Assembly (NCBI RefSeq): GCF_020511155.1
Contig: NZ_CP041216.1
Span: 62,001-126,000 of the forward strand
From: Shewanella glacialimarina
Lineage (GTDB): Bacteria > Pseudomonadota > Gammaproteobacteria > Enterobacterales > Shewanellaceae
DNA: 64,000 nt
Direction: 5' to 3'
Shown in pieces: positions 34,317 to 42,749 of the stretch; within the stretch, counting starts at the first letter, position 1; every line of letters starts with the position of its first letter. Both the position numbers and the translations under genes were made by a program. The notes beneath the pieces are model-generated. The model worked only from the letters and a program-made list of their open reading frames with translations, did no database searches and was not told where the DNA came from.

Positions 34317-35966
34317 TCACATATTTGGATAGTTTGGACCACCGCCGCCCTCAGGGGTTACCCAAGTAATGTTTTGGCTTGGGTCTTTAATGTCGCAGGT
34401 TTTACAATGAATACAGTTTTGGCCATTGATAACAAATTTTTTGTCCCCCGCTTCCTCAACAACTTCATACACACCTGCGGGGCAATAACGCTGCGCCGGT
34501 TCATCAAACTTGGCTAAATTCACCGAAATAGGAATGCTTTGGTCTTTTAAGCGCAAGTGGCAAGGTTGATCTTCTTCATGATAAGTATTAGATAAATAAA
34601 CTGACGATAATTTATCAAAACTTAACTTGCCATCAGGTTTTGGATAATCGATTTTATTATAATCGCTTGCGAGTCCCATAGTGGCATAATCAGGTGTGGT
34701 ATCTCTAAATGTTACTGGGAACTTGCCACCAAACCAATTCTGGTCGATAAAGTTAAATGCGCCGCCAATAAGAGTGCCAAACTTATGCAGAGCAGGGCCA
34801 AAGTTACGTGATTGATGTAACTCCTCGTGCAGCCAACTTTTTTCAAAGCGAGTTTGGAAACAGTCTAAATCTTTGCCACCGATTAATCCCGCAAGTAAGC
34901 CTTCACCTAAGGTTTCAGCCGCTAAAATACCACTTTTAATGGCGGTATGAGTGCCTTTGATTTTGGAAAAGTTTAACGTACCCGCGTTACAACCAATGAT
35001 AAGGCCGCCTGGGAAGCTCATTTTAGGTAACGAATTTAAGCCGCCTTTGGCAATGGCACGTGCACCATAGGTAAGTCGCTCACCACCTGCTAAATATTGC
35101 GAGATAACCGGGTGTGTTTTATAACGCTGAAACTCATCAAATGGACTGAGGTGCGGGTTTTTGTAGTTTAGATCAACAATCAAACCAACCGCCACTTGAT
35201 TATCTTCCATGTGATACAAGAAACCACCACCTGATGAGCCATTGTTTAGCGGCCAGCCACCTGTGTGAACCACTTTACCTTGCTGATGTTGTTCAGCTGG
35301 AACTTTCCAAATCTCTTTAAATCCTAAGCCATAATGTTGTGGTGTTTTACCATTATCTAAATGGAACTTTTCGATCAGTTGTTTACCTAAATGACCACGA
35401 CAACCTTCAGAAAAAACAGTGTATTTGGCGTGTAACTCCATACCTGGCATAAAGCTATCTTTGGGTTGGCCATTTTCGCCAACGCCCATGTCGCCAATTA
35501 AAATACCTTTTACGCTGTTATCTTCGTTAAACAGTAATTCGCTTGCGGCGAAGCCGGGGAAAATTTCGACGCCCATAGCTTCAGCGCGCTCAGCTAACCA
35601 GCGAGCTAAATTACCGACACTAATAATATAGTTACCGGAATTATGCATGGTTTTTGGCACTAAACTATTTGGGATAAGACGAGACTGAGTCTCGGAACTA
35701 AGTAGGTAAATATCGTCATCAGTGACTTTGGTTTTCATCGGTGAATCAGTATCACGCCAGTCATTAAACAACTCGTCTAACACTTCGGGTTGAAAAACTG
35801 CGCCAGATAAAATGTGGGCACCGACTTCTGAGCCCTTTTCAACCACACAAACAGTGATCTCTTTTTCAGCATCTTTTGATATTTGCATTAGACGACATGC
35901 GGTTGCTAAACCTGCAGGACCCGCTCCGACGATTACTACGTCGAATTCCATTGATTCGCGTTCCAT
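34317..35966 (-). CDS. etfD: Electron transfer flavoprotein-ubiquinone oxidoreductase (ETF-QO)
   Basis: The 549-residue membrane-associated flavoprotein passes electrons from ETF (fatty acid and amino acid oxidation) to ubiquinone. The FAD-binding motif VVIVGAGPAGLATACRL is at residues 10-26. Near the end CIHCKTCDIKDPSQNITW, with a preceding CPAGVYEV, binds the [4Fe-4S] cluster. Central signatures GGWPLNNGSSGGGFLYHME and GGLIIGCNAGTLNFSK fit the family. AAGGTGAGAAG immediately precedes the ATG at 35966. A palindrome matching the PsrA operator lies 68 bases upstream. The etfBA genes are not in the window. It is divergent from moaA. Confidence 0.95.
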   Translation of the reverse strand: MERESMEFDVVIVGAGPAGLATACRLMQISKDAEKEITVCVVEKGSEVGAHILSGAVFQPEVLDELFNDWRDTDSPMKTKVTDDDIYLLSSETQSRLIPNSLVPKTMHNSGNYIISVGNLARWLAERAEAMGVEIFPGFAASELLFNEDNSVKGILIGDMGVGENGQPKDSFMPGMELHAKYTVFSEGCRGHLGKQLIEKFHLDNGKTPQHYGLGFKEIWKVPAEQHQQGKVVHTGGWPLNNGSSGGGFLYHMEDNQVAVGLIVDLNYKNPHLSPFDEFQRYKTHPVISQYLAGGERLTYGARAIAKGGLNSLPKMSFPGGLIIGCNAGTLNFSKIKGTHTAIKSGILAAETLGEGLLAGLIGGKDLDCFQTRFEKSWLHEELHQSRNFGPALHKFGTLIGGAFNFIDQNWFGGKFPVTFRDTTPDYATMGLASDYNKIDYPKPDGKLSFDKLSSVYLSNTYHEEDQPCHLRLKDQSIPISVNLAKFDEPAQRYCPAGVYEVVEEAGDKKFVINGQNCIHCKTCDIKDPSQNITWVTPEGGGGPNYPNM

Positions 35967-36033
35967 CTTCTCACCTTTAAATTGCCCGCCGTATAACGGG
36001 TTTATTGTTATTATTGTGTATGATTACGACAAC

Positions 36034-36047
36034 TAAACGATCGTTTA
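36034..36047. promoter_or_regulatory. Candidate PsrA operator upstream of ETF-QO
   Basis: The perfect palindrome TAAACGATCGTTTA contains AAAC-N4-GTTT, the published core pattern of PsrA, a TetR-family repressor of fatty acid oxidation genes in gammaproteobacteria. Its target set includes etf genes. The site is 68-81 bases upstream of the ETF-QO start. The match to the pattern is seen; the binding is inferred. Confidence 0.65.
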
Positions 36048-36211
36048 TCCTGTTGCTTACCTTACCGCAATTTTATCTTGCAGCCCAGTATTTCAATCTA
36101 TTTGATCATAGTGAGCAGAGTCACAAATCGCTAATGCAATTATCACTATTATCGACAAATACAGCAAAAGGGGTATTTGTGGTTAGTATTTTAGGCCTAT
36201 AATCAATAACG

Positions 36212-36318
36212 ACGGTTCTCCGAGCTTTTTATCCTACGTCTATCGATATGGATATTTAGCCGTGGTAATAATGCCACCGGGGTGGGCAAAGAAATGCACT
36301 CACCTCCCACACTTGGAA
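36212..36318 (+). ncRNA. Moco riboswitch (Moco RNA motif) in the moaA leader
   Basis: The leader closely follows the E. coli moaA leader over its 3' part. It contains GCCGTGGTAATAATGCCACC and then GGGGTGGGC-AAAGAAATGC, followed by CTCACCTCCC and the shared ACTTGGAAAGG sequence around the ribosome-binding site. An upstream helix, ATCC (36231-36234) with GGAT (36250-36253), can also form. In E. coli the aptamer senses molybdenum cofactor and lowers moaA expression. Ends are approximate. The moaA start codon is nine bases after the element. Confidence 0.85.
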
Positions 36319-36326
36319 AGGTTAAC

Positions 36327-37307
36327 ATGTCCCAACTACAAGACAGTTTTGGTCGAAAATTTCACTATTTGCGCATGTCAGTCACTGATGTGTGTAATTT
36401 CAAATGCACCTATTGTTTACCAGATGGCTATCGCCCCGATGGTAAACCAAGCTTTTTGACGTTATCAGAGATAGAAAATCTGGTGGCGGCTTTTGGCGAA
36501 GTCGGTACGCAAAAAATTCGTATCACTGGCGGTGAGCCTACTCTGCGTAAAGACTTTACCGACATTGTGCGCATCGTTGCTGATAATCCAAACATTCACA
36601 CTGTTGCCACCACCACCAATGGCTATCGTTTAGAAAAAAATGCTAAGCAATGGTATGACGCAGGTTTAAGACGCATTAATGTGTCGGTAGATAGTTTAGA
36701 CCCGCGAATGTTTTATCAAATCACTGGTGAAAACAAGTTTGATGAAGTGATGCGCGGTATTGATGCTGCGTTAGAAGCGGGATTTGAGCGAGTTAAAGTC
36801 AACGCTGTATTACTGAAAGATTTAAACAGCAAAGATTTACCGCGCTTTTTACACTGGATTAAAAGCACTCCGATTGATTTACGTTTTATTGAGTTAATGG
36901 AAACCGGTTTAGGCCATGACTATTTTAAAGCACATCATTTAGCGGGTAGTGATATTAAGGCGCGCTTGATGGCAGAAGGCTGGCTACATGATCGCTCGGC
37001 CGTTGACGATGGCCCTGCGCAAAACTTTAGCCGTCCAGATTACCAAGGCCGAATTGGTTTGATCATGCCTTATGCAAAAGATTTTTGTGCAAGCTGTAAT
37101 CGTCTTCGGGTATCGGCGAAAGGTAAACTGCATTTATGTTTATTCACTGAAAGCGGCCTAGATTTACGTGATCTATTACAACATGCCGATCAACGTTCCG
37201 AGTTAATTGAACGTCTTCATGGTCAACTTGCTCAAAAAGAACAAACCCATTATTTGCACCAAGGGATCACCGGTGTTACCCAGCACTTAGCATCTATTGG
37301 TGGCTAG
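36327..37307 (+). CDS. moaA: GTP 3',8-cyclase, molybdenum cofactor biosynthesis
   Basis: MoaA, a radical SAM enzyme, together with MoaC converts GTP to cyclic pyranopterin monophosphate. The 326-residue product has the N-terminal cluster CNFKCTYC (CX3CX2C) near residue 26 and a C-terminal second cluster in CASCNRLRVSAKGKLHLCLF. The conserved C-terminal Gly-Gly is present (SIGG). The ATG at 36327 has AAAGG eight bases upstream and lies directly behind the Moco riboswitch; the longer frame from 36282 runs through the riboswitch and is rejected. It is the first gene of moaA-moaC-moaD-moaE-modABC. Confidence 0.96.
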   Translation: MSQLQDSFGRKFHYLRMSVTDVCNFKCTYCLPDGYRPDGKPSFLTLSEIENLVAAFGEVGTQKIRITGGEPTLRKDFTDIVRIVADNPNIHTVATTTNGYRLEKNAKQWYDAGLRRINVSVDSLDPRMFYQITGENKFDEVMRGIDAALEAGFERVKVNAVLLKDLNSKDLPRFLHWIKSTPIDLRFIELMETGLGHDYFKAHHLAGSDIKARLMAEGWLHDRSAVDDGPAQNFSRPDYQGRIGLIMPYAKDFCASCNRLRVSAKGKLHLCLFTESGLDLRDLLQHADQRSELIERLHGQLAQKEQTHYLHQGITGVTQHLASIGG

Positions 37308-37360
37308 TGGAAATGGGTGCTAGTTGAACTTTTCTGTTATCTAATTTAAAGGCTGTATAC

Positions 37361-37837
37361 ATGAGCAACCCATTTACCCATATTAATGCTGACGGCAATG
37401 CCCACATGGTCGATGTGACCGAGAAAGCAGTGACTGAACGAGAAGCTCGCGCTGAAGCATTTATCGAAATGGCCCCCGCAACCCTTGAAATGATCATGAG
37501 CGGCAGCCACCATAAAGGAGACGTGTTTGCTACAGCACGTATTGCCGGTATTCAAGCGGCTAAAAAAACCGCTGACTTAATTCCTTTATGTCACCCATTA
37601 ATGCTAACCAAAGTGGAAGTTGAGTTAGTCGCTGAACCTGAATTTAATCGAGTGCGCATTAATAGTTTATGTAAGTTGTCCGGTAAAACCGGCGTTGAAA
37701 TGGAAGCATTAACTGCGGCATCAGTGGCGGCATTAACCATTTACGATATGTGTAAAGCTGTGCAAAAAGATATGGTGATTTCACAGGTTAGATTACTGGA
37801 AAAGCGTGGTGGAAAATCTGGCCACTTTAAAGCCTAA
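37361..37837 (+). CDS. moaC: Cyclic pyranopterin monophosphate synthase
   Basis: MoaC forms cyclic pyranopterin monophosphate from the MoaA product. The 158-residue protein has the usual length. Motifs are the opening [20 protein letters not shown], the catalytic LIPLCHPL segment near residue 73, and [20 protein letters not shown], followed by [10 protein letters not shown]. There is no ribosome-binding site of note apart from AAAGG upstream. The gene lies 53 bases after moaA and shares its promoter and riboswitch. Confidence 0.96.
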   Translation: MSNPFTHINADGNAHMVDVTEKAVTEREARAEAFIEMAPATLEMIMSGSHHKGDVFATARIAGIQAAKKTADLIPLCHPLMLTKVEVELVAEPEFNRVRINSLCKLSGKTGVEMEALTAASVAALTIYDMCKAVQKDMVISQVRLLEKRGGKSGHFKA

Positions 37838-37865
37838 ATCTTGTTGGTATCACATGATGAGTTAA

Positions 37866-37932
37866 CCCCAGCATTGTTGAAATCCCCATATTGTTATTAA
37901 ATCCGCTATTGTTATAAAACCCAGTATTACCC
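37866..37932. repeat. Imperfect tandem repeat between moaC and moaD
   Basis: About three related units of 18-19 bases are visible, each with an ATTGTT core and an AAATCC-like end (CCAGCATTGTTGAAATCC, CCATATTGTTATTAAATCC, GCTATTGTTATAAAACCC). They lie in the 130-base moaC-moaD gap. The role is unknown; it may be a simple slippage product. Confidence 0.5.
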
Positions 37933-37967
37933 AACGTTAATCGATATTGATAAGTGAACATAAGATT

Positions 37968-38216
37968 ATGATCCAAGTATTATTTTTTGCTCAGGTACGT
38001 GAATTATTAGGTACCGCCAAATTAGATTTTCCTGCAGAGGGTATCACCACCGCAGAATCTTTGAGACTTGCTTTAGCAGCACAAGATGACAAGTGGGCTA
38101 AAGTGATGGCGTCAGATAAATTACTGGTTGCTGTTAATCAAACCATTAGTCATTGGGATACCGTAGTTGCTGACGGTGATGAAGTGGCCTTCTTTCCGCC
38201 TGTTACAGGGGGCTAA
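37968..38216 (+). CDS. moaD: Molybdopterin synthase sulfur carrier subunit
   Basis: MoaD carries the thiocarboxylate used to make the dithiolene of molybdopterin. The 82-residue ubiquitin-like protein ends with the required Gly-Gly (PPVTGG). It begins MIQVLFFAQVRELLG. The ATG at 37968 is chosen rather than a TTG at 37947. The stop is one base before the moaE start, so the two synthase subunits are coupled. The carboxyl terminus would be adenylated by MoeB, encoded at 45452-46264. Confidence 0.94.
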   Translation: MIQVLFFAQVRELLGTAKLDFPAEGITTAESLRLALAAQDDKWAKVMASDKLLVAVNQTISHWDTVVADGDEVAFFPPVTGG

Positions 38217-38217
38217 T

Positions 38218-38682
38218 ATGACCCAGCAAGCTAAAGTGCAAGTTCAAACAGCAGACTTTAATGTCGCTGATGAATATAACCTACTTGCCAGTGATAATAG
38301 CGACGGCGCCGTAGTGACTTTTGTGGGTAAAGTACGAGATTTTAATGACGGTAATCCGGTTACAGATCTCACGTTAGAGCATTACCCTGGTATGACAGAA
38401 GCCGTGCTAATGCAAATTGCTCAGCAAGCAAAAGAGCGTTGGCCGCTTAATTATGTCACCATTATCCACCGTGTTGGCACTCTGTCTTTAGGTGAGCAGA
38501 TCGTGTTTATCGGTGTGACCAGTGCCCATCGCAAAGCGGCTTTTACAGCGTGCGAATTTTTGATTGATTTTTTAAAGACAAAAGCGCCTTTTTGGAAACT
38601 TGAGGCTGGCAGTAATGGCAGCAATTGGGTTGATGCCCGTGACAGTGATGAGCAAGCCGCTAAAATGTGGCAAAAAGACTAG
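38218..38682 (+). CDS. moaE: Molybdopterin synthase catalytic subunit
   Basis: MoaE converts precursor Z to molybdopterin with MoaD thiocarboxylate. The 154-residue protein shows GAVVTFVGKVRDFNDG, TLEHYPGMTEAVL, IIHRVGTLSLGEQIVFIGV and KAPFWKLE; the conserved Lys residues of the last segment are catalytic in the family. The ATG at 38218 has AGGGGGC upstream, within the moaD end. The final residues overlap nothing; modA follows 17 bases later. Confidence 0.95.
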   Translation: MTQQAKVQVQTADFNVADEYNLLASDNSDGAVVTFVGKVRDFNDGNPVTDLTLEHYPGMTEAVLMQIAQQAKERWPLNYVTIIHRVGTLSLGEQIVFIGVTSAHRKAAFTACEFLIDFLKTKAPFWKLEAGSNGSNWVDARDSDEQAAKMWQKD

Positions 38683-38699
38683 CGGATAAAGTGATCACA

Positions 38700-39596
38700 A
38701 TGGACAACACCAAGCAAAAAAATATATTCAGTCGGTGTATTTTGACTTTGTCACCGTCTTGGCTAGGTAAAAAATGGTTGCTGTATTTTGGGCTGCTGCT
38801 TACATTCAACAGCTTGACGGTATTGGCTATTAATGCCGTCGATAGCCCCGCGATTGCTGTGGCGGCCAACGTTAAATTTGCGATGGATGATATTGCCAAG
38901 CAGTTTAGTCAAGATACGGGGCTTTCGGTGAGATTAAGTTATGGCTCGTCAGGTAATTTTGTATCGCAAATTTTGCATGGTGCTCCATTTGAGTTGCTGC
39001 TCAGTGCCGATGAGCTGTATCCAAACAAGTTAGTTGAAGCAGGTGTCACTCAAGATGCTGGCCACATTTATGCTATGGGCCGCTTAGCCTTAGCTGCCCC
39101 TAAAAACTCCCCGCTAAAGCTTGATAAACAATTACTTGGATTAGCCTCCTTAATTGAGTCTGGTCAATTACGACGCTTTGCGATTGCTAACCCGGTGCAT
39201 GCCCCTTATGGCGAAAGCGCTAAGCAAGTGCTAATTAAAAAAGGCTTATGGCAGGCCATTGAACCGCATATCATTCTAGGTGAAAACGCTTCTCAAGCGG
39301 CGCAATTTGCCGTTAGTGGTTCAACTCAGGGCGGTATAGTGCCATTGTCATTAGTATTAACCCCTAATTTTGAACGTATAGGTCAATATGCTGCCATTGC
39401 TGATGAGCTTTATCAGCCAATTAATCAACGTATGGTATTAATGAAAACCGCCTCTAGCACTGCACAACAATTTTATACCTATATGTTATCAAGTTCAGCG
39501 CAGCAAATTTTATTACAATATGGTTTTAAAGTACCTGAGGCATCATCCTCACAAAGTAGTATAATCTCACCATCAAATACGATGGAGCCAGATTAA
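38700..39596 (+). CDS. modA: Molybdate ABC transporter periplasmic binding protein
   Basis: ModA binds molybdate (and tungstate) in the periplasm. The 298-residue precursor has an unusually long N-terminus: about 18 polar residues, then the hydrophobic core WLLYFGLLLTFNSLTVLAIN and mature sequence from about residue 45 (AIAVAANVKFAMDDIAKQF). Ligand-site segments include YGSSGNFVSQI and GAPFELLLSADE, typical of ModA. The ATG at 38700 is chosen; a GTG at 38691 or another at 38667 are possible and would lengthen the N-terminus. The stop codon is followed at once by modB. Confidence 0.92.
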   Translation: MDNTKQKNIFSRCILTLSPSWLGKKWLLYFGLLLTFNSLTVLAINAVDSPAIAVAANVKFAMDDIAKQFSQDTGLSVRLSYGSSGNFVSQILHGAPFELLLSADELYPNKLVEAGVTQDAGHIYAMGRLALAAPKNSPLKLDKQLLGLASLIESGQLRRFAIANPVHAPYGESAKQVLIKKGLWQAIEPHIILGENASQAAQFAVSGSTQGGIVPLSLVLTPNFERIGQYAAIADELYQPINQRMVLMKTASSTAQQFYTYMLSSSAQQILLQYGFKVPEASSSQSSIISPSNTMEPD

Positions 39597-39597
39597 T

Positions 39598-40278
39598 ATG
39601 GATTGGCAAGCGCTGTGGCTGTCGGTCAAACTCAGCAGTGTAACTGTGTTATTTCTTATTCCATTGGCATTGTTTGTTGGACGGGCTTTGGCTTATCGCC
39701 AGTTTCGTGGCAAGTCATGGGTTGAAGCCTTGATCATGGTGCCCTTAGTGTTACCGCCAACCGTGGTGGGATACTATTTGCTGGTGGGTATGGGTAATCA
39801 AAGTGTAATAGGCCAATGGGTTGAACAGCTGTTTGGTCAGCAGTTGGTGTTCCATTTTTCAGGTTTGGTGATTGCTTCTATATTGGTCAATATTCCCTTC
39901 GCTGTACAACCCATTCAACGTGCGTTTGAAACGATTCCCACAGACGTTCGAGATGCGGCGGACTGTTGTGGAATGAGCAGGCTCACCTTATTTTTTAAAG
40001 TGGAGCTACCTATGGTATGGCCTGGGGTGTTAACCGCTTTAGTGCTGTGTTTTTCCCACGTATTAGGTGAGTTTGGTGTGGTGTTGATGCTGGGTGGCAA
40101 CATAGCCGGGGAAACAAAAACTATTTCTATTGCCATATATGACAGCGTGCAAGCTTTTGATTTTGATGGTGCAGGTACCATGTCTTTAGTGCTGTTATTA
40201 TTTGCAATTAGCGCCTTAGCATTAACCACCAGTTTATCAAGGCGATTAGGAGGTCATCTTGGCAGCTCCGGTCGCTGA
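39598..40278 (+). CDS. modB: Molybdate ABC transporter permease
   Basis: ModB is the membrane channel of the ModABC importer. The 226-residue protein has five to six membrane helices. The EAA loop has DVRDAADCCGMSRLTLFFKVELP, and the terminal part has the molybdate-type LGEFGVVLMLGGNIAGETKT. The modA stop precedes the ATG by one base, and the 3' end overlaps modC by 20 bases, so all three are translationally coupled. Confidence 0.94.
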   Translation: MDWQALWLSVKLSSVTVLFLIPLALFVGRALAYRQFRGKSWVEALIMVPLVLPPTVVGYYLLVGMGNQSVIGQWVEQLFGQQLVFHFSGLVIASILVNIPFAVQPIQRAFETIPTDVRDAADCCGMSRLTLFFKVELPMVWPGVLTALVLCFSHVLGEFGVVLMLGGNIAGETKTISIAIYDSVQAFDFDGAGTMSLVLLLFAISALALTTSLSRRLGGHLGSSGR

Positions 40279-41365
40279 TTTACATTGTGATTTATCGCAA
40301 CTGCTACCCATTCCCTTAGAAGCCCATTTTTGCTGTAAAGCGGGAGAGGTCTTAGCGGTTGTTGGCCCTTCTGGCGGCGGAAAAACAACGTTATTACGCA
40401 TGATTGCTGGCTTGAGTAAGCCGGAGTCGGGCAAGATAACTTATGGCGAGCAAGTATGGTTTGATAGCCAACAAAAGGTTTATAAAACGCCACAACAGAG
40501 ACATATTGGTTATGTTCCCCAGCACTTTGGCTTATTTCCGCACCTTAGTGCGATCCAAAATGTGATGGCGGGATTAGATCATGTTCCTAAATCAAAGCGT
40601 AAACAGCGGGCATTAGATTGGTTGGAGCGAGTTAATCTTGAGGGATTACCCGATCGTCTACCTGCGAACCTGTCAGGGGGACAACGTCAACGTGTTGCGT
40701 TAGCAAGAGCGTTAGCCCGTGAGCCAGCGGTATTACTATTAGACGAGCCTTTTTCTGCTGTCGATAGAGAAACCCGCGAAAGACTGTATATTGAACTGGC
40801 CAGATTAAAATCTCAATTAGCGATTCCAGTGATCATGGTGACCCATGATATTCATGAAGCGCAGTTATTGGCTGACCGAATGATTTTGATTAGCCAGGGG
40901 CAAATGCTACAGCAAGGTAAGCCTTTTGAAGTGTTATCTCATCCGCGTAATGAAGCCGTTGCCAGGCAAATGGGATTACGTAATATTTTTGATGCAAAAG
41001 TCATCGCCCAAGAGTCGGGGCGAAATATGACCTGGCTGGCTTTTGGCGAGCATCAAATAGCGATTGAAAACGCACCTAAAATGACTATTGGACAACAAGT
41101 GCGCTGGGTGATCCCTAATCAGGGTATTCGATTTAATGCCATTACCAGCGGTCGCTTATGTAAAAGTATTAATAAATTAGATGTTGAAATAGAATCTTTA
41201 CTGGTTATGGGTGAATCTGTTCGGGTTATTGCCCGTATTGCCGGTGTCGAGCAAGTCATTAATGCGGATATCCCGACGCACTTATGCGATAAACTCGCAT
41301 TAGTTCAAGGTCAGAAAACCACAGTGGCATTGAAGTCTGATCAAATCCAAATTTTACAAACTTAA
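40259..41365 (+). CDS. modC: Molybdate ABC transporter ATP-binding protein
   Basis: ModC powers molybdate import. The 368-residue protein has Walker A GPSGGGKTT at residue 37 or so, signature LSGGQRQRVALARAL, Walker B VLLLDEPFSAVD, and the switch His in VTHDIHEA. A C-terminal MOP/TOBE region of about 130 residues follows. It starts with TTG, supported by a near-perfect AGGAGGT five bases upstream (40247-40253), inside the end of modB. No ATG gives a full N-terminus. It is the last gene of the Mo operon; no clear terminator follows. Confidence 0.93.
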   Translation: MAAPVADLHCDLSQLLPIPLEAHFCCKAGEVLAVVGPSGGGKTTLLRMIAGLSKPESGKITYGEQVWFDSQQKVYKTPQQRHIGYVPQHFGLFPHLSAIQNVMAGLDHVPKSKRKQRALDWLERVNLEGLPDRLPANLSGGQRQRVALARALAREPAVLLLDEPFSAVDRETRERLYIELARLKSQLAIPVIMVTHDIHEAQLLADRMILISQGQMLQQGKPFEVLSHPRNEAVARQMGLRNIFDAKVIAQESGRNMTWLAFGEHQIAIENAPKMTIGQQVRWVIPNQGIRFNAITSGRLCKSINKLDVEIESLLVMGESVRVIARIAGVEQVINADIPTHLCDKLALVQGQKTTVALKSDQIQILQT

Positions 41366-41535
41366 ACTTAGAGCCTGTGGATTGCCATTTTATGCTGTTT
41401 GAATAGCCCTAAAGGCCTTGAAAGCTAAAGCATCGCTTGCTTGCATGATCAATTATTAATCTTACATTTCTTGGGTCTTTAGTAGGACTTAGGTAAAGTA
41501 TCACGGTACGCATTCTTTTATATTCGAGGCTTAAA

Positions 41536-42057
41536 ATGGTTCGGCTGCTCTTTGCACTGTACTTGTTCCCTTTTGTGTCGATGGCCACACCATCAATACA
41601 ATCATTACTTTCCCAAGAAGGCTTGTTAACGCCAATTTCTGTGATGGAACATTGGGAGCAACAGGACAAGGGAACCTTGTGTGGCTTTGGCCTCAATATT
41701 GAAGATGACCAACTCGTGTATCTGCTGTCTGCGATTAACACTGAATCGAAACGGCTTTATCAATTTGAATTTAGTGCCCAAAATGGTGCGCTGCTTGAAG
41801 AAGCCAGCGAGCCCTATGAGGGGCGCGACATTGAACTACTTCATGCAGTTAGTTTGATGCGTGAAAAAAATATTTCTTTTTCTTCTTTGGTGAGCTTAGC
41901 TACGCTTAATCAAAGCGGCTTTTTATTGCAGGCTGATTTAGACCACGACCTATCAATTAGCTATCTTGAATTACAAATGCTCAGTAACGAAGCCAAAAAA
42001 ATCATCGCTTTCGATATTGAGAATCTCCGTCCATTACCACTACTTAAATGGGATTAA
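41536..42057 (+). CDS. Exported PepSY-like protein next to a two-component system
   Basis: The 173-residue product has an N-terminal signal peptide (MVRLLFALYLFPFVSMATPS). The mature part has two beta-strand-rich units: RLYQFEFSAQNGALLEEA in the first and GFLLQADLDHDLSISYLELQ in the second. Both resemble PepSY-type modules, which often sense or inhibit in the periplasm. A single Cys is present in the mature part. The gene overlaps the longest frame of the response regulator gene and ends nine bases before its likely ATG, so the three genes form one unit. It is probably the periplasmic sensor input or a regulated partner of the kinase, but this is inference. GAGG precedes the ATG. Confidence 0.65.
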   Translation: MVRLLFALYLFPFVSMATPSIQSLLSQEGLLTPISVMEHWEQQDKGTLCGFGLNIEDDQLVYLLSAINTESKRLYQFEFSAQNGALLEEASEPYEGRDIELLHAVSLMREKNISFSSLVSLATLNQSGFLLQADLDHDLSISYLELQMLSNEAKKIIAFDIENLRPLPLLKWD

Positions 42058-42065
42058 TTGCGACT

Positions 42066-42749
42066 ATGACTATGCGTATTTTGATCGTTGAAGATGATGC
42101 CACAACATTGAAATATGTGGCAGAAGGGTTTACCGCGCAACAGTATAGTGTTGATAGTGCAACAGATGGCCAAGAAGGGCTAACACTGGCTAAACATAAT
42201 CAATATGATTTAATTGTGTTAGACCGAATGTTGCCCAAGCTTGATGGCTTGACCTTGTTGTCTGCGCTGCGTACTAGCGGTAATAAAACACCGGTGTTAA
42301 TTTTATCTGCCTTAAGCCACGTTGATGAGCGAATTAAAGGCTTGCGAGCGGGGGGGGATGATTACATGACCAAACCCTTTGCATTTGCTGAGCTATTGGT
42401 GCGCGCAGAAAAGCTAGCCCAACGAAATGTAGTTGCACCAACGACCACCGATCTCGAGGTCGGCGGCCTTAAAATGGAGTTGTTAACCCGTAACGTTACC
42501 TTAGATGGTAAAGAGTTAATGCTGCAACCTAAAGAATTTCAATTGCTTAAGTATTTAATGGAACACCCTAACCAGATAATTAGCCGTACTTTATTGTTTG
42601 AAGCAGTTTGGGACTATCATTTTGATCCCCGCACCAATGTGATTGATGTGCATATTGCTAAGCTGCGTCGTAAGTTTGAAGAACTGGGACACGGTGAGTT
42701 AATTGAAACAATAAGAGGTGCTGGATATCGTCTTTGCAAAGGGCATTAA
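42066..42749 (+). CDS. OmpR/PhoB-type response regulator
   Basis: The 227-residue protein has a receiver domain (ILIVEDDATTL; phosphoacceptor Asp in LIVLDRMLP; switch Lys in MTKPFAFAELL) and a C-terminal winged-helix DNA-binding domain (LQPKEFQLLKYLMEHPNQII, then NVIDVHIAKLRRKFE). It is closest in style to the QseB/CusR group. The ATG at 42066 is preferred over one at 42048 that overlaps the preceding gene; an ATG at 42072 is also possible. The kinase gene overlaps its end. Target genes are unknown. Confidence 0.92.
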   Translation: MTMRILIVEDDATTLKYVAEGFTAQQYSVDSATDGQEGLTLAKHNQYDLIVLDRMLPKLDGLTLLSALRTSGNKTPVLILSALSHVDERIKGLRAGGDDYMTKPFAFAELLVRAEKLAQRNVVAPTTTDLEVGGLKMELLTRNVTLDGKELMLQPKEFQLLKYLMEHPNQIISRTLLFEAVWDYHFDPRTNVIDVHIAKLRRKFEELGHGELIETIRGAGYRLCKGH

